Shown piece after piece: positions 1-11,615 of a DNA stretch of 64,000 bases; positions within the stretch are counted from its first letter, which is position 1, and every line of letters begins with the position of its first letter. Source of the stretch: Gloeopeniophorella convolvens (lineage: Eukaryota > Basidiomycota > Agaricomycetes > Russulales); NCBI GenBank assembly GCA_022496205.1, contig WTXD01000020.1:310001-374000 (forward strand), given 5' to 3'. Made by a program: the position numbers and the translations under genes. The notes below the pieces were generated by a model. That model was given only the letters and a program-made list of their open reading frames with translations. It was not told the origin of the DNA and did not search any database.

Positions 1-897
1 GGCAGCGTAGCGGGGCTACTGGCTTATCGTGCCAGTCCGGATACCGATATTGGGCATCATGATGGGTGGCGCGGGGGCGGGGCGAGAGCAATCCGGGTGC
101 AAAGAACAGGCGGGGGGCGCGGAGGCGGTCGGGGGTGCCCGGGCGCGGGCAGCGTGCTCGCGCCCCGCGCGCACGTCCGTACGGCGCCTTAAGTACATGC
201 CCCGGAAGAGCGCGCGCGCGAAGCCCCCGGTGCTTCGCGGGGCGTCGCGCGGGGGCACGGGCACGGGCACGAGCACGGCGGCGGGGCTGCAGGTGGTCGT
301 GCGGCTGGGCCGCGATTGGGCGCATGGGCGGCGTTGGCATGCGGACGGCGGACGGCGACAGGATCGCGCGGCGGAGGGGCCGGGGGCCGCCGGCGAGTAT
401 GTCCATATGCGGCATCCGGGGGGGCAAAGCGCGGGCGGAGCTCGGGCGGAGAGAAGACAGGGAAGCGCCGGGGACGCGTGCTTCTGTTCCAGTCACGACG
501 TGCCCCCGACAGCTCTCGCGTGCTTGCGACGCGGATCGCAGCATCGCCCAGCATCGCCCTTACTTTTCTCCACCGGCTTCCACCGGCGTGGCTGGCCGCC
601 TCTGCCTTGAGCAGCCTTGAGCTTGCCCCCTGCCGTTTCGCTCTCGGGTGCTGTGTGTGCGACGATCGAGTCGGCCGGGGATGCAGAAGATATCTAGGAG
701 TTGTGATGATCGACGAGGGACGTTATCTGCTGGGTGCACATGGGCGGGCGTGGCGAGTGCCTGGGGAGGGGAGGGGTGCGAGGGGGTTCGGCAGAGTGAC
801 AGAAGGCTGGTACGCGTTTCGGTCGTGTGGAATTTTTGGATGCTTATCGCAGAGATCCAGGGTTCGATGTGGCCAATGTGCCGGGTCGCGTTCTTGT

Positions 898-1124
898 GCT
901 GCCATATGCGGACGGCCATATGCTTCTCTACCATATGCTTCGCAGGCTTCGCAGAGCTTCGCAGGAGTTGGCTGCTCTCTTCGCAGGCCCCCGCTCCTCG
1001 CCCGACAGATATAAGTCCATGCAATCACCCCTCCTTTCCCTCGCCCTCGTCCCCCGTTCAATCCCCCCGGGTGAGAGACTACTAGTTGCGCCTGCTTTCA
1101 CTAGCGACCTCCAACTAGTCAGCC
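898..1124 (+). promoter_or_regulatory. Putative promoter and 5' leader of the OPT gene
   Basis: Three CATATG boxes lie 14-15 bp apart (903-908, 917-922, 932-937), followed by repeated 'cttcgcag' words. A TATA-like GATATAAG sits at 1008-1015. A strongly pyrimidine-rich stretch follows at about 1027-1068, as is common at basidiomycete transcription starts, and the ATG is at 1125. The role is inferred from position only. The rest of 1-897 is GC-rich and holds open frames without recognisable protein features; I support no gene there. Confidence 0.4.
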
Positions 1125-3714
1125 ATGTCCTTCTCTGAAGACGAGAAGAGGTCCGTCGACCTCGAGAAGCACGACCCCCAGAGCCTCGGTGGGGGCGACG
1201 CCGTCCCCGTTGACGACTTTTCCGACCCCAACTACGACCCCACGGCCGCTGCGCTCGAGGATGAGTCGCCTTACCCTGAGGTCCGCTCCGCCGTCGCCAA
1301 CACGGACGACCCCTCCATGCCCGCCTCCACCTTCCGCGCATGGTTCATCGGTCTCATCTGGGCTATCCTTATTCCTGGTGTCAACCAGTTCTTTTTCTTC
1401 CGCTTCCCCTCCGTCAACATTACCCAGGTCAGTCCCCTACTTGGCGTGCTCATTTAATTATTTTCCATTGCTCACGTCGCCTCGCCTACCACCTAGATCG
1501 TGCCCCAGCTCTTGACCTTCCCCATCTGCAAGGCCTGGGCCCGCTATTTCCCTAATGTTACTCTCTTCGGTCTTTCCCTCAATCCCGGTCCCTTCACCAT
1601 CAAGGAGCATGTCATCATCACCATCATGGCCGGTGTTGGCGCCCAGTCTGCTTATGCCGTAAGCACTTTGTTCATCTTATCTCCCCTCCGCGTTTCGCCG
1701 ATCTCACCCCACCCCTAGACCGACATTGTCGCTGTCCAGCGTGTGTTCTACAACCAGACCACCAACTTTGGATGTCAGTGCTTCGCGTGCCATGTGCTCT
1801 TCCCACCCATTCACTAATCCATTCCCACACAGACCAGTGGCTCTTGGTCATGTCCACCCAGCTCATTGGCTTCTCCATCGGTGGTATTTGCAAGCGCTTC
1901 CTCGTATCGCCCCCGTCTATGATCTGGCCTGCCAACCTTGTCACCGCCGCTCTCTTCAACACGCTGCACGCGCAGGAGACCTCTGGTACCCAGGCCCGTG
2001 GCGGTATCTCTCGCGAGCGCTTCTTCTCGTACGTGTTCTTCGGCTACATCCTCTACAGTAAGCCTCCCTTTCGTATCATTTTTGCTCCCATTGGCTCAAC
2101 CGTCGATCAGACTTCTTCCCGTCGTACATCTTCACCGCGCTCTCTTCCTTCTCATGGGTCTGTTGGATCGCACCGAACAATCGCAAGGTCAACCAGTTGT
2201 TCGGCACCAGCCATGGCCTCGCCATGGGTCTCTTGACCTTCGACTGGGGCCAGATCGCGTATAATGGCTCTCCCCTCCCCGTTCCATGGTGGGCTGCCGC
2301 CAACATCGGAATGGCCGTCGTCTTCTTCTACTGGTTCATCTGCCCGATCCTGTACTACTCCAACGTCTGGTTCACGAGCTACCTCCCCATGGTCTCGTCC
2401 AACTCGTTCGACAACCGGGGCAAGTCGTACAACGTCACGCGTATTATCAACGCCGACGCGTCCTTCAACGACGAAGCATACAAGGCGTACAGCCCACTCT
2501 TCCTGTCTGCGTCATTCGCCATCTCCTATGGTCTCTCGTTCGCGTCGATCACCGCTACGCTCACCCACACCTTCCTGTACTACCGCAAGCAGATCTGGAC
2601 CCAGGCGCGCCGGTCGCTCTCTGAGCAGCCTGATATCCACGCTCGTCTCATGTCCGTCTACAAGGAGGTTCCCGACTGGTGGTACCTTGGCATTTTCCTC
2701 ACCATGTTCGTATTCGGTGTCGTAGCCATTGAGGTCTGGAACACGCAGTTCCCCGTCTGGGCCTTTGTCCTCGCCCTCATCGTCTGTAAGTTTTCTGATT
2801 GCATTTGCGGATTTACCTCGTGATTGACCGGCCTGTCATTCCCAGCGTTCGTGTACACCGTTCCCATCGGTGTCATCCAGGCCATCACGAACCAGCAGGT
2901 CGGCCTGAACGTTATCACCGAGCTGATCATCGGCTATGCGCTTCCAGGCCGCCCGATCGCGATGATGATGTTCAAGACCTGGGGCTACATCACCATGGCT
3001 CAGGCGCTGCAGTTCACGTCGGACTTCAAGCTCGGCCATTACATGAAGATCCCCCATCGCCCGATGTTCTTCTGCCAGGTCGTCGCGACCATGGTTGCCG
3101 GTACCGTGCAGCTCGCCGTTCAGGCGTGGATGTTCACCAACATCGAGGACTTGTGCTCGGCCGACCAAAAGGACAACTTCATTTGCCCATCGACGACAGT
3201 GTTCGGCACCGCCTCGATTATCTGGGGTGTCATTGGCCCGGCGCGTCTGTTCTCGCACGGCCACATGTTCTACGGCCTCCTCTTCTTCTTCCTCGTCGGC
3301 TTCCTCGCGCCGCTCACCCAGTGGGCCCTGCACAAGAAGTTCAAGCTCGGGATCCTCAAGTACCTCAACTTCCCGCTCATCTTCACCGGTACAGGCAACA
3401 TGCCGCCCGCGACGCCGCTCAACTACGTCCCGTGGGTGATCATCTGCTTCCTGTTCAACTACGTCATCCGCCGGCGCCACTTTGGCTGGTGGTCCAAGTA
3501 CAACTACGTGCTGTCTGCGGGCCTGGACGCGGGCTACGCCGTGGGCTTGATCATCATCTTCTTCACGCTGCAGTACCCGAAGAACGGCACGATTGGCGAG
3601 AACAGCATCCTGACGTGGTGGGGCAACACCGTGTACGCCAACACAATGGACGCGGCGGCCGCGCCGCTCAAGGTGGCTCCCCCCGGCCAGACGTTCGGTC
3701 CCGCGACGTGGTAA
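1125..3714 (+). CDS. Oligopeptide transporter, OPT family (six exons)
   Basis: A proton-coupled oligopeptide/metal-chelate transporter by family, expected in the plasma or another cell membrane. My exons are 1125-1427, 1497-1658, 1719-1773, 1833-2057, 2111-2785 and 2846-3714. All junctions are GT..AG and keep frame, giving about 762 residues, a usual OPT length. An acidic cytosolic N-terminus of about 85 residues precedes many hydrophobic segments. The family motif NPGPFTIKEH is encoded near 1580-1615. A second conserved block, PGRPIAMMMFK, starts near 2945, and KIPHRPMF near 3047 matches the KIPPR-type signature. The C-terminal half is one long exon ending in a short hydrophilic tail. No frame damage is seen. 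It converges on the sugar kinase gene on the other strand. Substrate (peptide, glutathione or siderophore) cannot be told from sequence. Confidence 0.95.
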
Positions 3715-5762
3715 TGCGCTGGCGCGCTTACCCCCCTACGTCTCATCATCCCATCCCTCCTCCTCATTCTCCCAGCTGCAGTAGGGTGCGCGCCGCCGCG
3801 GCGCGTGTGTTATGTTCAATGATGTTGTTGTACGGTAGACTAATGGTATTTCATGACCCCTCTCCATCTGTGTGCCGCACACCCTTGTCTGTTGTGAGTT
3901 GGCGCGATGATGACGCCTCGACTGCGTAAGAGCTCCCCCGGATGCCGTACGCACGCATGCACAAGTGGGCCCGGTGGCGCGGGGTCGTCTGACGCGCACC
4001 CGTGTGCAGCGCGGAGCACATGTTCGCCGCTCCTGCCGGAGCGAGCCAAGTATACATACAGACCACTCGATGGCGCGCGTGTGGCGTGCTTTGCAGCCGG
4101 GTGCCCGGCGTGCGCAAAGGCAGACTAGGATGGAAATAAGTGGGAGTAGCTCGGGGCCGCGATCGGTGGCGCGTGCCAGTCGACTCGAGCTTGACAGCAA
4201 CTTGACAGCTCCTCGCGCGTCGACGCATCACCCACGTGCGCACGCGATACGACGCGGGGCGGGGCGTCCCTGCGGCGCATCATGTGTGTGGAAGTATCAT
4301 AAAGTTGGTGGTATCGTGTTGCATCAATCAATCGCAGCAGACTCAATCGTGATGCCCACGAGCGGTGCCCAAACGGGGGCCGACCGACGGAACGAACCGG
4401 CAGTCGTTCATCCATCTGCGAAGATTTCATGTTCAAGTATGCCGTGAAAGTGCCACACATCGTTTATATTTACTCGATTATGTATGTCAACTTCGGGGTG
4501 CTCCTCGTGCCGGAGCGCCCGCGCACGGTGGACCATGTGCACCGCGGTACGGCGCAGTGTCGGTTTTTTTTGTCGCGTAGGACCGGTGCGCGTATACATG
4601 CATCGCGCGACATATACATGTGGTCCGGGGTACAGCGCTACACGCCTAGACTGCCAAGTCGACAGGCTGATCGCCGTACGCGTATACGTACCGTGATGCG
4701 TGATGGCCCCGGGCAGCCCCCCGGGTCGCTCCGGGTCGTCGCGCTGTGAGTCCGATTTGATTGCGATTGCAGTTACAGTTTGAATGGGCACCCCCGGCGA
4801 ACATGGCAGCCCCGGCACACACGCCCACGCCCGCGCATACACGTACTACTTGTTCTCATCCAACTTTCGCGCGCAACTGAGCTGATACGTCCGTGGTGAT
4901 TGCAGGGACGCACGGCATCACATCACGCCGCCAGCCTGAGCCCGCGCGTCACCGACCGTGAGTGCGAGTTCGTGTCGATGCAGCGCGTATATGTAAGTTA
5001 CCTCGATACGCGCGGGAAGTGCGGACTCAGCCGCGCGCGGCGATTGGCCTGCGCTGTGATCATACAGCGACGCGCACAAACTGTGCTGCACTGAATAGCA
5101 GAAGGCGAAGATGCAGCGATGCATCATATGGTGATTGTTATGATAGATACCGCGCACGCGGGTCTCCCACTCTGCCGCCACGCACCGATGCACCTTCTGT
5201 GTTCTGAGCACTCACTTGCATACATACAGTACGCATCGCGTGCCCGCGCCCATGGGAAGCCGCGCTGACGTTCCAGCTGCCGCTGCTGTTCTGCATCCCG
5301 CGCGGCTGAGTAAGTACGCTCTCATGCGTCCATGTGGCATCCGCACAGGGCTGCAGCAGGCTCGCACGCGTCAGCGCTACGGCAGTACGTACGAGTACCT
5401 GTCGCGACGGGCGTCCCGTTGCGCGTTACGCGTTTTGGCGCACGCGACCGTAGCACGCGACCCGCACCCGCGGGGCACGAGCGCCGAGCCAGAGTGCACT
5501 GTCTCCGAAAAAAAAAGCCAGGGTTTCGTCGCACACGGGCTTTCTGTGGGTGCGCGAAGCACGCGTGCCAGCGCGAGGGACAGGAGAGAAAGAACTCGGG
5601 TATAGGATTCGGCGCGAGGTACGTGTGTGGTATTTTACCGCGGGCAGGTGGAGAAGCCAGTGTGGCGCTGGGGTCATGCGGGTCGTGTCGTGTCGTTGTC
5701 GTCGCGCGCGATGTTGCGCGCGCGGGGGTATCTATCGTCATCATCGCACGCCGAGTGCGCCG
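3715..5762. other. Intergenic space between convergent genes
   Basis: About 2 kb between the 3' ends of the OPT gene and the sugar kinase. It has many short alternating tracts (cgtatac, gcgcgt) and stop codons in all frames. It presumably includes both 3' UTRs. I see no gene, RNA or mobile element here. Confidence 0.5.
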
Positions 5763-7405
5763 TTACTCCGCGAACCAGCCCGCCCGCGCCATCTCCTCCG
5801 CGAGCCCGTCCCACCCGCGCCGGCGCGCCTTGCGCCCCGCAAGCTCCGTCGCGAACCTAAAGCCCCGCCTACCATCAGCCTCGCGCGCGATGCATACAGC
5901 GCGCGTGCGCACGCACCGCAAGCATTCGTCGAGGCGCCACCGCCCGCTCGCCTCGCCGCCGCCGCTGCTGCCGCCCGAGGGCGCGTCCGCGGCGCCCGCG
6001 AGTCCCGGCGCGTACGGCGCGCCAGGCAGCAGCCGCCTGGACAGCGCATAGATCATGCCCGCGACAAACGCGTCGTGCGCACCCGCGTCGTCGCGGCGTG
6101 CCTGGGCCTGCGCATGCGCGTGCGCACGTGAGCCGCTGCTCGACGCGCCCGCGATCTCCGTCCCGTCCGAGTCGTCGCCCGAGTCGTCCCCGCGATCGCG
6201 GTCGCGGTCGCGCGCGGCGAGCGCGGCGAGCTGCGCGGCGGAGAACGCGCTGCTGCCGTGGCTGCTGTCGTGCCCCGCCGCCCAGAAGCCGCTGCCCGTG
6301 CGCACGCTCTGCGCCTCCTCCGGCTCGGCGCCGTGCCCCGCCGCCGCTACCGCCGCCGCTGACGGGGAAGCGGCCGAGGCGGAGGACGGCGGCGCGGACG
6401 GGCCGGTCCAGCCAGAGGACTGGAAGTACTCGCGCGTCGGGACGGAGAGCGCGGCGGCGCCGTCGGCGCCCCAGTACGCGACGAGCAGCGCGTGCGGCGG
6501 CGCGAGGCGCGTCAGCGCGAGCAGGAACGCGCGCGGCGCGCTCGCGTACGCGGGCGCCTGCGCCTGCGCGTAGTGCCGGTTGAGGAAGAGCACGTCCGCG
6601 TGCGGGATGAGCTGCGGGGCGCGGTCGTGAGCTGGGCGGCGCGGTCGGCAGCGGGGGGCGCACCGCTTCGATGCCCTGCTTCGCGCGGCGGCCGACATCG
6701 ACGCTGAACACGCACTGCGCGCGCCAGCGCCGCTCGCGCGCGAGGCCGTCGAGGCCCTGCAGGTTGTGCAGCGTCGTCTTGACGGAGCGGCCCTCGAAGT
6801 GCAGCCACTCGAATGGCGTGCCAGGAGGCGGGGGCGGCGGCGAGAGCGGCGGCGACGCGAGCGGCGCGTCGGGTGCTGGGTAGTGCTCCGGCACGAGCAG
6901 CGGGCCGAGCAGCGTGACGAACTCCTCGTGCGAGATGTCCGGGAGCGGGTTGTGGTTGATGACCGCCTGGCTGTCCGTGTCGCCTGGGAGCAGGGACGCG
7001 TGAGCTCGCGGGCGGGGGCGGGGCGCCCTGGCGTGCGCACTCACCTGCGTGCAGGACCCACGCGGCGGGCACGCCCGCGCCGTCCCAGACCTTGCAGAAG
7101 CGCGTGCTGACGCCGTCCGCGTCGAGCTCGCGCGCGAGGGCCTGCGCGTCGGGGGCGCCGCCGAGGCTGGCGACGAGCCAGCACTTGTCGGCGCGGAGCT
7201 GGGCGAGGACGGCGAGGACGGTGGGGGCGCTGCCGCCGCGGGCGCGGGAGTAGGCGTGCGCGCGGACGGTCTGGGCGGGGGCGGGGTGGGAGGGGAGGGC
7301 GAGGGCGTGCGTGAGGAAGAGGGTGCCGGCGGCGACGACGCGGAGGGGGCGGGTCGGTGGTAGGGCGGGGGCGGTCTGGGCGGGGCGGAGGCGGGGCATG
7401 GCCAT
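5763..7405 (-). CDS. PfkB-family sugar kinase, ketohexokinase-like (three exons)
   Basis: Predicted to phosphorylate a ketose with ATP, by resemblance to ketohexokinase. Exons read right to left: 7405-7045, 6983-6664 and 6611-5763. The introns are 61 and 52 bp with GTGAGT and GTGCGC donors, giving about 509 residues. The start ATG at 7405 lies just before the first beta strand (RVVAAGTLFLTHALAL). Exon 2 carries AVINHNPLPDISHEEF and FEWLHFEGRS, matching the ketohexokinase lid and sugar-binding region. Exon 3 carries LIPHADVLFLN and the anion-hole/catalytic loop DAGAHDAF at about residue 405, where the family usually has GAGD; the catalytic Asp is kept. A low-complexity Ser/Ala/Asp-rich insertion of about 100 residues precedes that loop. 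It diverges from the F-box gene at 7766. Confidence 0.8.
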
Positions 7406-7765
7406 GCGGGGCAGGCTGTCGAGGCAGCCCGGAGTCGGACGCGACGGTCGAGCGGAACAACGAGCGGAACAACTTGGCGAGCGACACGCCGCGGCCCGGT
7501 CCCAGCTTTCTTCTCTACCCGTCATGATCAACGTTCAACCTCACTGTCTTCATTCGCCTTCTACGGCGTGTCGCATCGGCCACTCTGTCCCCTCATCGAT
7601 GGAGACTCTCGCTCGGCGGTATCTGCAATTTACGTATGTATCGATCAATCCTGCTTTGCGCCTTTACCTCGTTGATTTGCCACGAGGCGCAAGGCGAGGT
7701 AATCCCCGGGTCTGGTGTTCTGCCTTGAGCCCCACGACGGAAACCACACCGTCTTGTGAAGTATC
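7406..7765. promoter_or_regulatory. Shared upstream region of the sugar kinase and F-box gene
   Basis: 360 bp between divergent start codons. It is less GC-rich than the kinase exons. No clear TATA box was found on either side. Confidence 0.3.
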
Positions 7766-9469
7766 ATGGGATCGAGGTGCGTGGTCTCTTGCGCAACAGA
7801 ACTTGACACTCATTGGACTATATGTCTTAGGATATGTCGCGTCAGGATTCTGGAAGAGGAGATGGCTGCCTACAATGCACTGTCGCAATCCATTGCGACA
7901 CACCGAAAACCTCTCTCTGTCGTCTCCACGCTCGGATCCGATATCCTTCTCTCGATATTCGAAGCGTACAGGGACGAAAGTTCATTCGAGCAACAAGTTG
8001 ATCACTACGCGAACTGCGTTGGGCCTGACGCAGACCCGCGGCCTTCCGCCAAAAACCCCCTTGGATGGATCGTGTGCTCACAGGTCTGTCAATATTGGAG
8101 AAGACTTGCACTGGAGGCACCTTCTTTGTGGAAGGAGATATACGTCGGACTCGGTCCTGGGTGGATGAAGATCTCCTTGGATCGTGCTCAATCCGTCCCA
8201 GGAATCCACATATACGGCAATATGCACGAGCAATACGATGCCATCATGCTCGCGGCCCCTGAGTTCTTCGACTTCTCCCGTTTATCTATGTTGTCTATCG
8301 TCGCTCCTTACACTGTGCTCGCGAGACTGACTAGTCATCTTCACCGCGCCAAGCCTGCCCTCCAGAGGATCGCTATCAACGTCGAACGACTCATCGATCG
8401 TGGTCTCGAGATTCGATTACTAGATCTTCGTCAACTTATTTCTGCAGTTTCGCCTACGGTCCAGCAGATCTCGCTCACACACGCTACCCTCAGATGGATC
8501 CCTCTTCCTTTCACTGCATACTCTCTCACGCACCTCGAAGTCACCCCTGGAGGTAAAGGTTACTACGATGATCCTCACCCGCTTCGCAGCGTCAGGAGCG
8601 CCGTCAGATTTTTACGGAGAACCCCCGCGCTAGAAGTCCTCAAACTAGGTGCCGCATTCTCCCAAGTTCTTGACGACGTACCCGACACCGATGACGGGAT
8701 TGTGGAGCTCCCCAACCTACAGCTTATCGCCGTTATTGCCTCCCCAGCCCAGTGCCACTATCTCATCAGTCATGTCAAATTTCCCCCGCCCCGTCAGTGC
8801 TACTTCTATGTGGTTGGATCGTTCGATATTTTGCTCGATGGTGCACAGATAAATCATCTGGTTCGAACGGTTTTCAGGCTCCCGAATCGCGGATTCCAGG
8901 ACCCAGAAATCACCGGGAGTCTCCAATTGTCGCCGTTACCCGCTTCGTCTGGCTTCACAGAGCTGATGTTCTCTTCCACCCACCTCAGTTGTCCTCCGAA
9001 CGAACCCTCCGATCCAGTCACCTCTGACGTAAATGCGGATCTCCGCTTGTCTTTTGATGACTCTGCTCCCGTGATGGAAGCCGCCGCACGCGTGTTGTGC
9101 GACGTGCTACCGCCATCATCCGTGCACGCACTCCTAGTCGATCGCGCTTCTGAAGAGGTGTGGCGGACCTTTGCGCAGCACTTCTCGCACGTCACAATCA
9201 TCTCCACGGGGGACCACAACATCATCAGCGGCGGCTTGCCGCAGCCGTGTTTCCCCGAGCTGACGTCGCTCAAGCTGAAGGACGTTTATAGTCAGCAAGA
9301 AGTCGACGACCCGGCGATACAGGTGCTACTGGGCGAGCTGCGTAGGCGCAAATTAGCAGGCCGACCCCTCCAACACCTCTTACTCTCTCAGTATCGCGGG
9401 GCTCCAGCTTGGGAGGGCGCGGCGCGCGAGTTGGTCGAGCTGATGGGGTACTGCATGGAAGACGAATGA
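7766..9469 (+). CDS. F-box-like protein, paralogue 1
   Basis: Likely a substrate adaptor for an SCF ubiquitin ligase. ATG at 7766 opens a frame of 567 codons. A 54 bp in-frame intron at 7777-7830 (GTGCGT..TTAG) is probable, giving 549 residues, because the tandem paralogue keeps the same donor. The F-box-like segment has STLGSDILLSIFEAYRDE, then GWIVCSQVCQYWRRLAL and APSLW, the usual basidiomycete pattern. About 400 residues of LRR-like beta/alpha sequence follow. The protein ends in a complete C-terminus after FPELTSLKL. About half of the residues match the downstream paralogue. The target is unknown. Confidence 0.75.
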   Translation: MGSRCVVSCATELDTHWTICLRICRVRILEEEMAAYNALSQSIATHRKPLSVVSTLGSDILLSIFEAYRDESSFEQQVDHYANCVGPDADPRPSAKNPLGWIVCSQVCQYWRRLALEAPSLWKEIYVGLGPGWMKISLDRAQSVPGIHIYGNMHEQYDAIMLAAPEFFDFSRLSMLSIVAPYTVLARLTSHLHRAKPALQRIAINVERLIDRGLEIRLLDLRQLISAVSPTVQQISLTHATLRWIPLPFTAYSLTHLEVTPGGKGYYDDPHPLRSVRSAVRFLRRTPALEVLKLGAAFSQVLDDVPDTDDGIVELPNLQLIAVIASPAQCHYLISHVKFPPPRQCYFYVVGSFDILLDGAQINHLVRTVFRLPNRGFQDPEITGSLQLSPLPASSGFTELMFSSTHLSCPPNEPSDPVTSDVNADLRLSFDDSAPVMEAAARVLCDVLPPSSVHALLVDRASEEVWRTFAQHFSHVTIISTGDHNIISGGLPQPCFPELTSLKLKDVYSQQEVDDPAIQVLLGELRRRKLAGRPLQHLLLSQYRGAPAWEGAARELVELMGYCMEDE

Positions 9470-9855
9470 ATTCCTTCTCCCCTCCTGCTTCCGTACAGTA
9501 TGCGTTGTCGTTGCAGACCAAGGTGTGCAGCTACAGTAGCGCATACACTCACGTTCGCAGGAAGTCGGTCGTGTGGTTTCATGTAGATCTTGATGTTCAG
9601 CTCCTGCGTCATGTTCCTGTCTGTATTGAAGTTGTATCCGCCTCCATCGCCGTGTCCGCGAATCCTTGCCAGTAGGCAGAGAAACGCGCCCGACATTTCC
9701 AGACGCGTAAAATTGGGGTGTATCATGTGGCCGACACATACGCGCGTAGTCACCCCGGGAATAGCCGAACCCCCACTCACATCCGGCGGCTTATACGGCG
9801 CTTCCAACACCCTGCTCTTGGATATATGGACACCTGACGAAGGCTGCTGCGCCAT
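9380..9855 (-). CDS. Possible small antisense gene, unknown product
   Basis: ATG at 9855 opens a 101-codon exon (9855-9553). It ends exactly at a canonical GTGAGT donor and joins in phase to 9484-9380 through a 68 bp intron ending GCAG, giving about 134 residues. I recognise no family. The exon has balanced composition with Gly- and Asn-rich patches (GDGGGYNFNTD). Its last exon overlaps the 3' end of F-box paralogue 1 by 90 bp on the opposite strand. The splice geometry is the main support. It could be a chance reading frame. Confidence 0.3.
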
Positions 9856-9941
9856 TGCTTCGCCGCGACGCAATCTATCTTCAGTGTACCCTTACTCGAC
9901 CCTTGAAGCCTCAAGCTCCGGGGATCTCCTCTTCTGAATCC

Positions 9942-11615
9942 ATGGAGAGGTGCGTGGCCTCTTGCGCAATGGTACGATGCACTCACGGTAAGGGAAGCAG
10001 CGCTACGTCGTACTGGAAGGAATGCCTTCGGCTGCGCCGCGAGACTCTCGACAGTGTCATCGGTGCGCAGCCGCAAGGAGCGCTGCCACGACCGACCCGC
10101 GAAACCAGTGCTCGGATTCTTGACGAGGAAATACTTGCCATCAACGCGATATTGCCACCCATCGTCGCATACCGGAATTCCTTCGCCGTTACCTCGACGC
10201 TCGGACCTGACGTCCTCCTCCTTATATTTGAAGCATACAGAGACGAGACCTCAGACGAGCAGCAGACAGACTATCACGCGGGCTACAGTGACGGCGAGCC
10301 GCAACCTATCGTCCGTTCTCGAAGGTCTTCTACCAACACACCCCTAGGGTGGATTGCGTGCTCGCAGGTGTGTCAACATTGGAGAAGAGTTGCGCTAAAC
10401 ACGCCTTCGCTGTGGAAGGACGTATCCCTCCACCTCGGCCCCATGTGGATGAAGACCTCGCTGGACCGTGCCCGATCGACCCCCGGGATTAATGTGTTTG
10501 GCCGCATGGGCGAGCGATACGGCGAGCTCATGAAGACGACCCCTGACTTCCTCAGTTTCTCCCAACTGTCAATGATATCCGTCTATGTCCCTCGCGCGGT
10601 GCTCGCACGTTTTCTCAAGATCCTACTACGTAGCAAGGCCGCCCTCCAGAAGATCGTGCTCAGTGAGCCCCCCAGTGAAGACCAGTTTTCCATCCTCGTT
10701 CTCCCGCTTTCCCTTGCCTCACCCGGGATCCAGCGGATCTCACTTCAAAACATCCTCCTGGGATGGGGCACCTTTCCATTCACAGCCCACTCACTCACGC
10801 GCATCGACCTCCTTCTAGACAGCTATCCAAATGACTTCCAACCGCGGTTTAGTGCTAGGAGCGCCGTCAGATTCTTACGAAACACACCTGCGCTGGAGGT
10901 CCTCAGACTGTGTAATGCATATCCCAGTCTCCGCGCCTCCGACGACATACTTGAAGGCTCCGATGAGATCGCGGAACTTCCCCATCTACAAGGGCTCGAT
11001 CTCACTCTTGACGCCCTCAGCTGCCACTATCTCATCAGGCACGCCGACTTTCCACCACCCCGTCGGATAAGACTATATCTCTCTAAGGCTGACTTTGTAG
11101 TCAATCAAACACAGATGACTTACATCGTTCAAAGTGCTCTCCGACACCCCTACCCCGGATCCCAGGCTTCCGGGGACGGTGGGACTCTCTGGTGGTCGCA
11201 GGGCCTTTATGGGAACCGGTTGCGGCTGGTTATACATTCCACCCACCTAGTTCGTGATCTTGCCGAAGACCTTTCCGACTCAGAGATTCACGACTCTGAT
11301 GTGGATATCGCCCTGTGCTTTCCTGCCTTCCCTGCTTCGCGCGTGGAGCTTGCACGTGCGGTGTGCAATGCGCTGCCGCCGTCATTCGTGGAAACACTCA
11401 TAGTCACATTTACATCCATGGGAGTGTGGCGGGTCTTTGCCCAGTGCCTCCCGCACGTCAGAAACATCTCTACGACAGATGGCTCCATCATCAACGCCGA
11501 CTCGCCGCAGCCGTGGTTCCCCGAGCTGACGTCGCTCTGGCTGACCAGCAACATCTTCGCCGATGTCCATCAGCAAAAGACCGAAAACAATATATGCACT
11601 TATATCCTCATATAA
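9942..11615 (+). CDS. F-box-like protein, paralogue 2, C-terminally altered
   Basis: Tandem copy of the gene at 7766. ATG at 9942 starts 'atggagagGTGCGT', the same bases that hold the probable first donor in paralogue 1, so a first intron is likely, although the frame also reads through (557 residues). The F-box part has TSTLGPDVLLLIFEAYRDE and GWIACSQVCQHWRRVAL..PSLW. Similarity to paralogue 1 continues to FPELTSLWL, then stops. About 55 C-terminal residues are replaced by a short unrelated tail ending in ICTYILI, and the following DNA turns AT-rich. This looks like a breakpoint near 11,560. It may be a pseudogene or a working truncated adaptor. Confidence 0.65.
   Translation: MERCVASCAMVRCTHGKGSSATSYWKECLRLRRETLDSVIGAQPQGALPRPTRETSARILDEEILAINAILPPIVAYRNSFAVTSTLGPDVLLLIFEAYRDETSDEQQTDYHAGYSDGEPQPIVRSRRSSTNTPLGWIACSQVCQHWRRVALNTPSLWKDVSLHLGPMWMKTSLDRARSTPGINVFGRMGERYGELMKTTPDFLSFSQLSMISVYVPRAVLARFLKILLRSKAALQKIVLSEPPSEDQFSILVLPLSLASPGIQRISLQNILLGWGTFPFTAHSLTRIDLLLDSYPNDFQPRFSARSAVRFLRNTPALEVLRLCNAYPSLRASDDILEGSDEIAELPHLQGLDLTLDALSCHYLIRHADFPPPRRIRLYLSKADFVVNQTQMTYIVQSALRHPYPGSQASGDGGTLWWSQGLYGNRLRLVIHSTHLVRDLAEDLSDSEIHDSDVDIALCFPAFPASRVELARAVCNALPPSFVETLIVTFTSMGVWRVFAQCLPHVRNISTTDGSIINADSPQPWFPELTSLWLTSNIFADVHQQKTENNICTYILI

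Noticed and set aside
2799..3929. Long plus-strand frame of 376 codons over the last OPT exon
   Set aside because: Out-of-phase shadow of the OPT exon; Arg/His/Pro-rich and without membrane segments.
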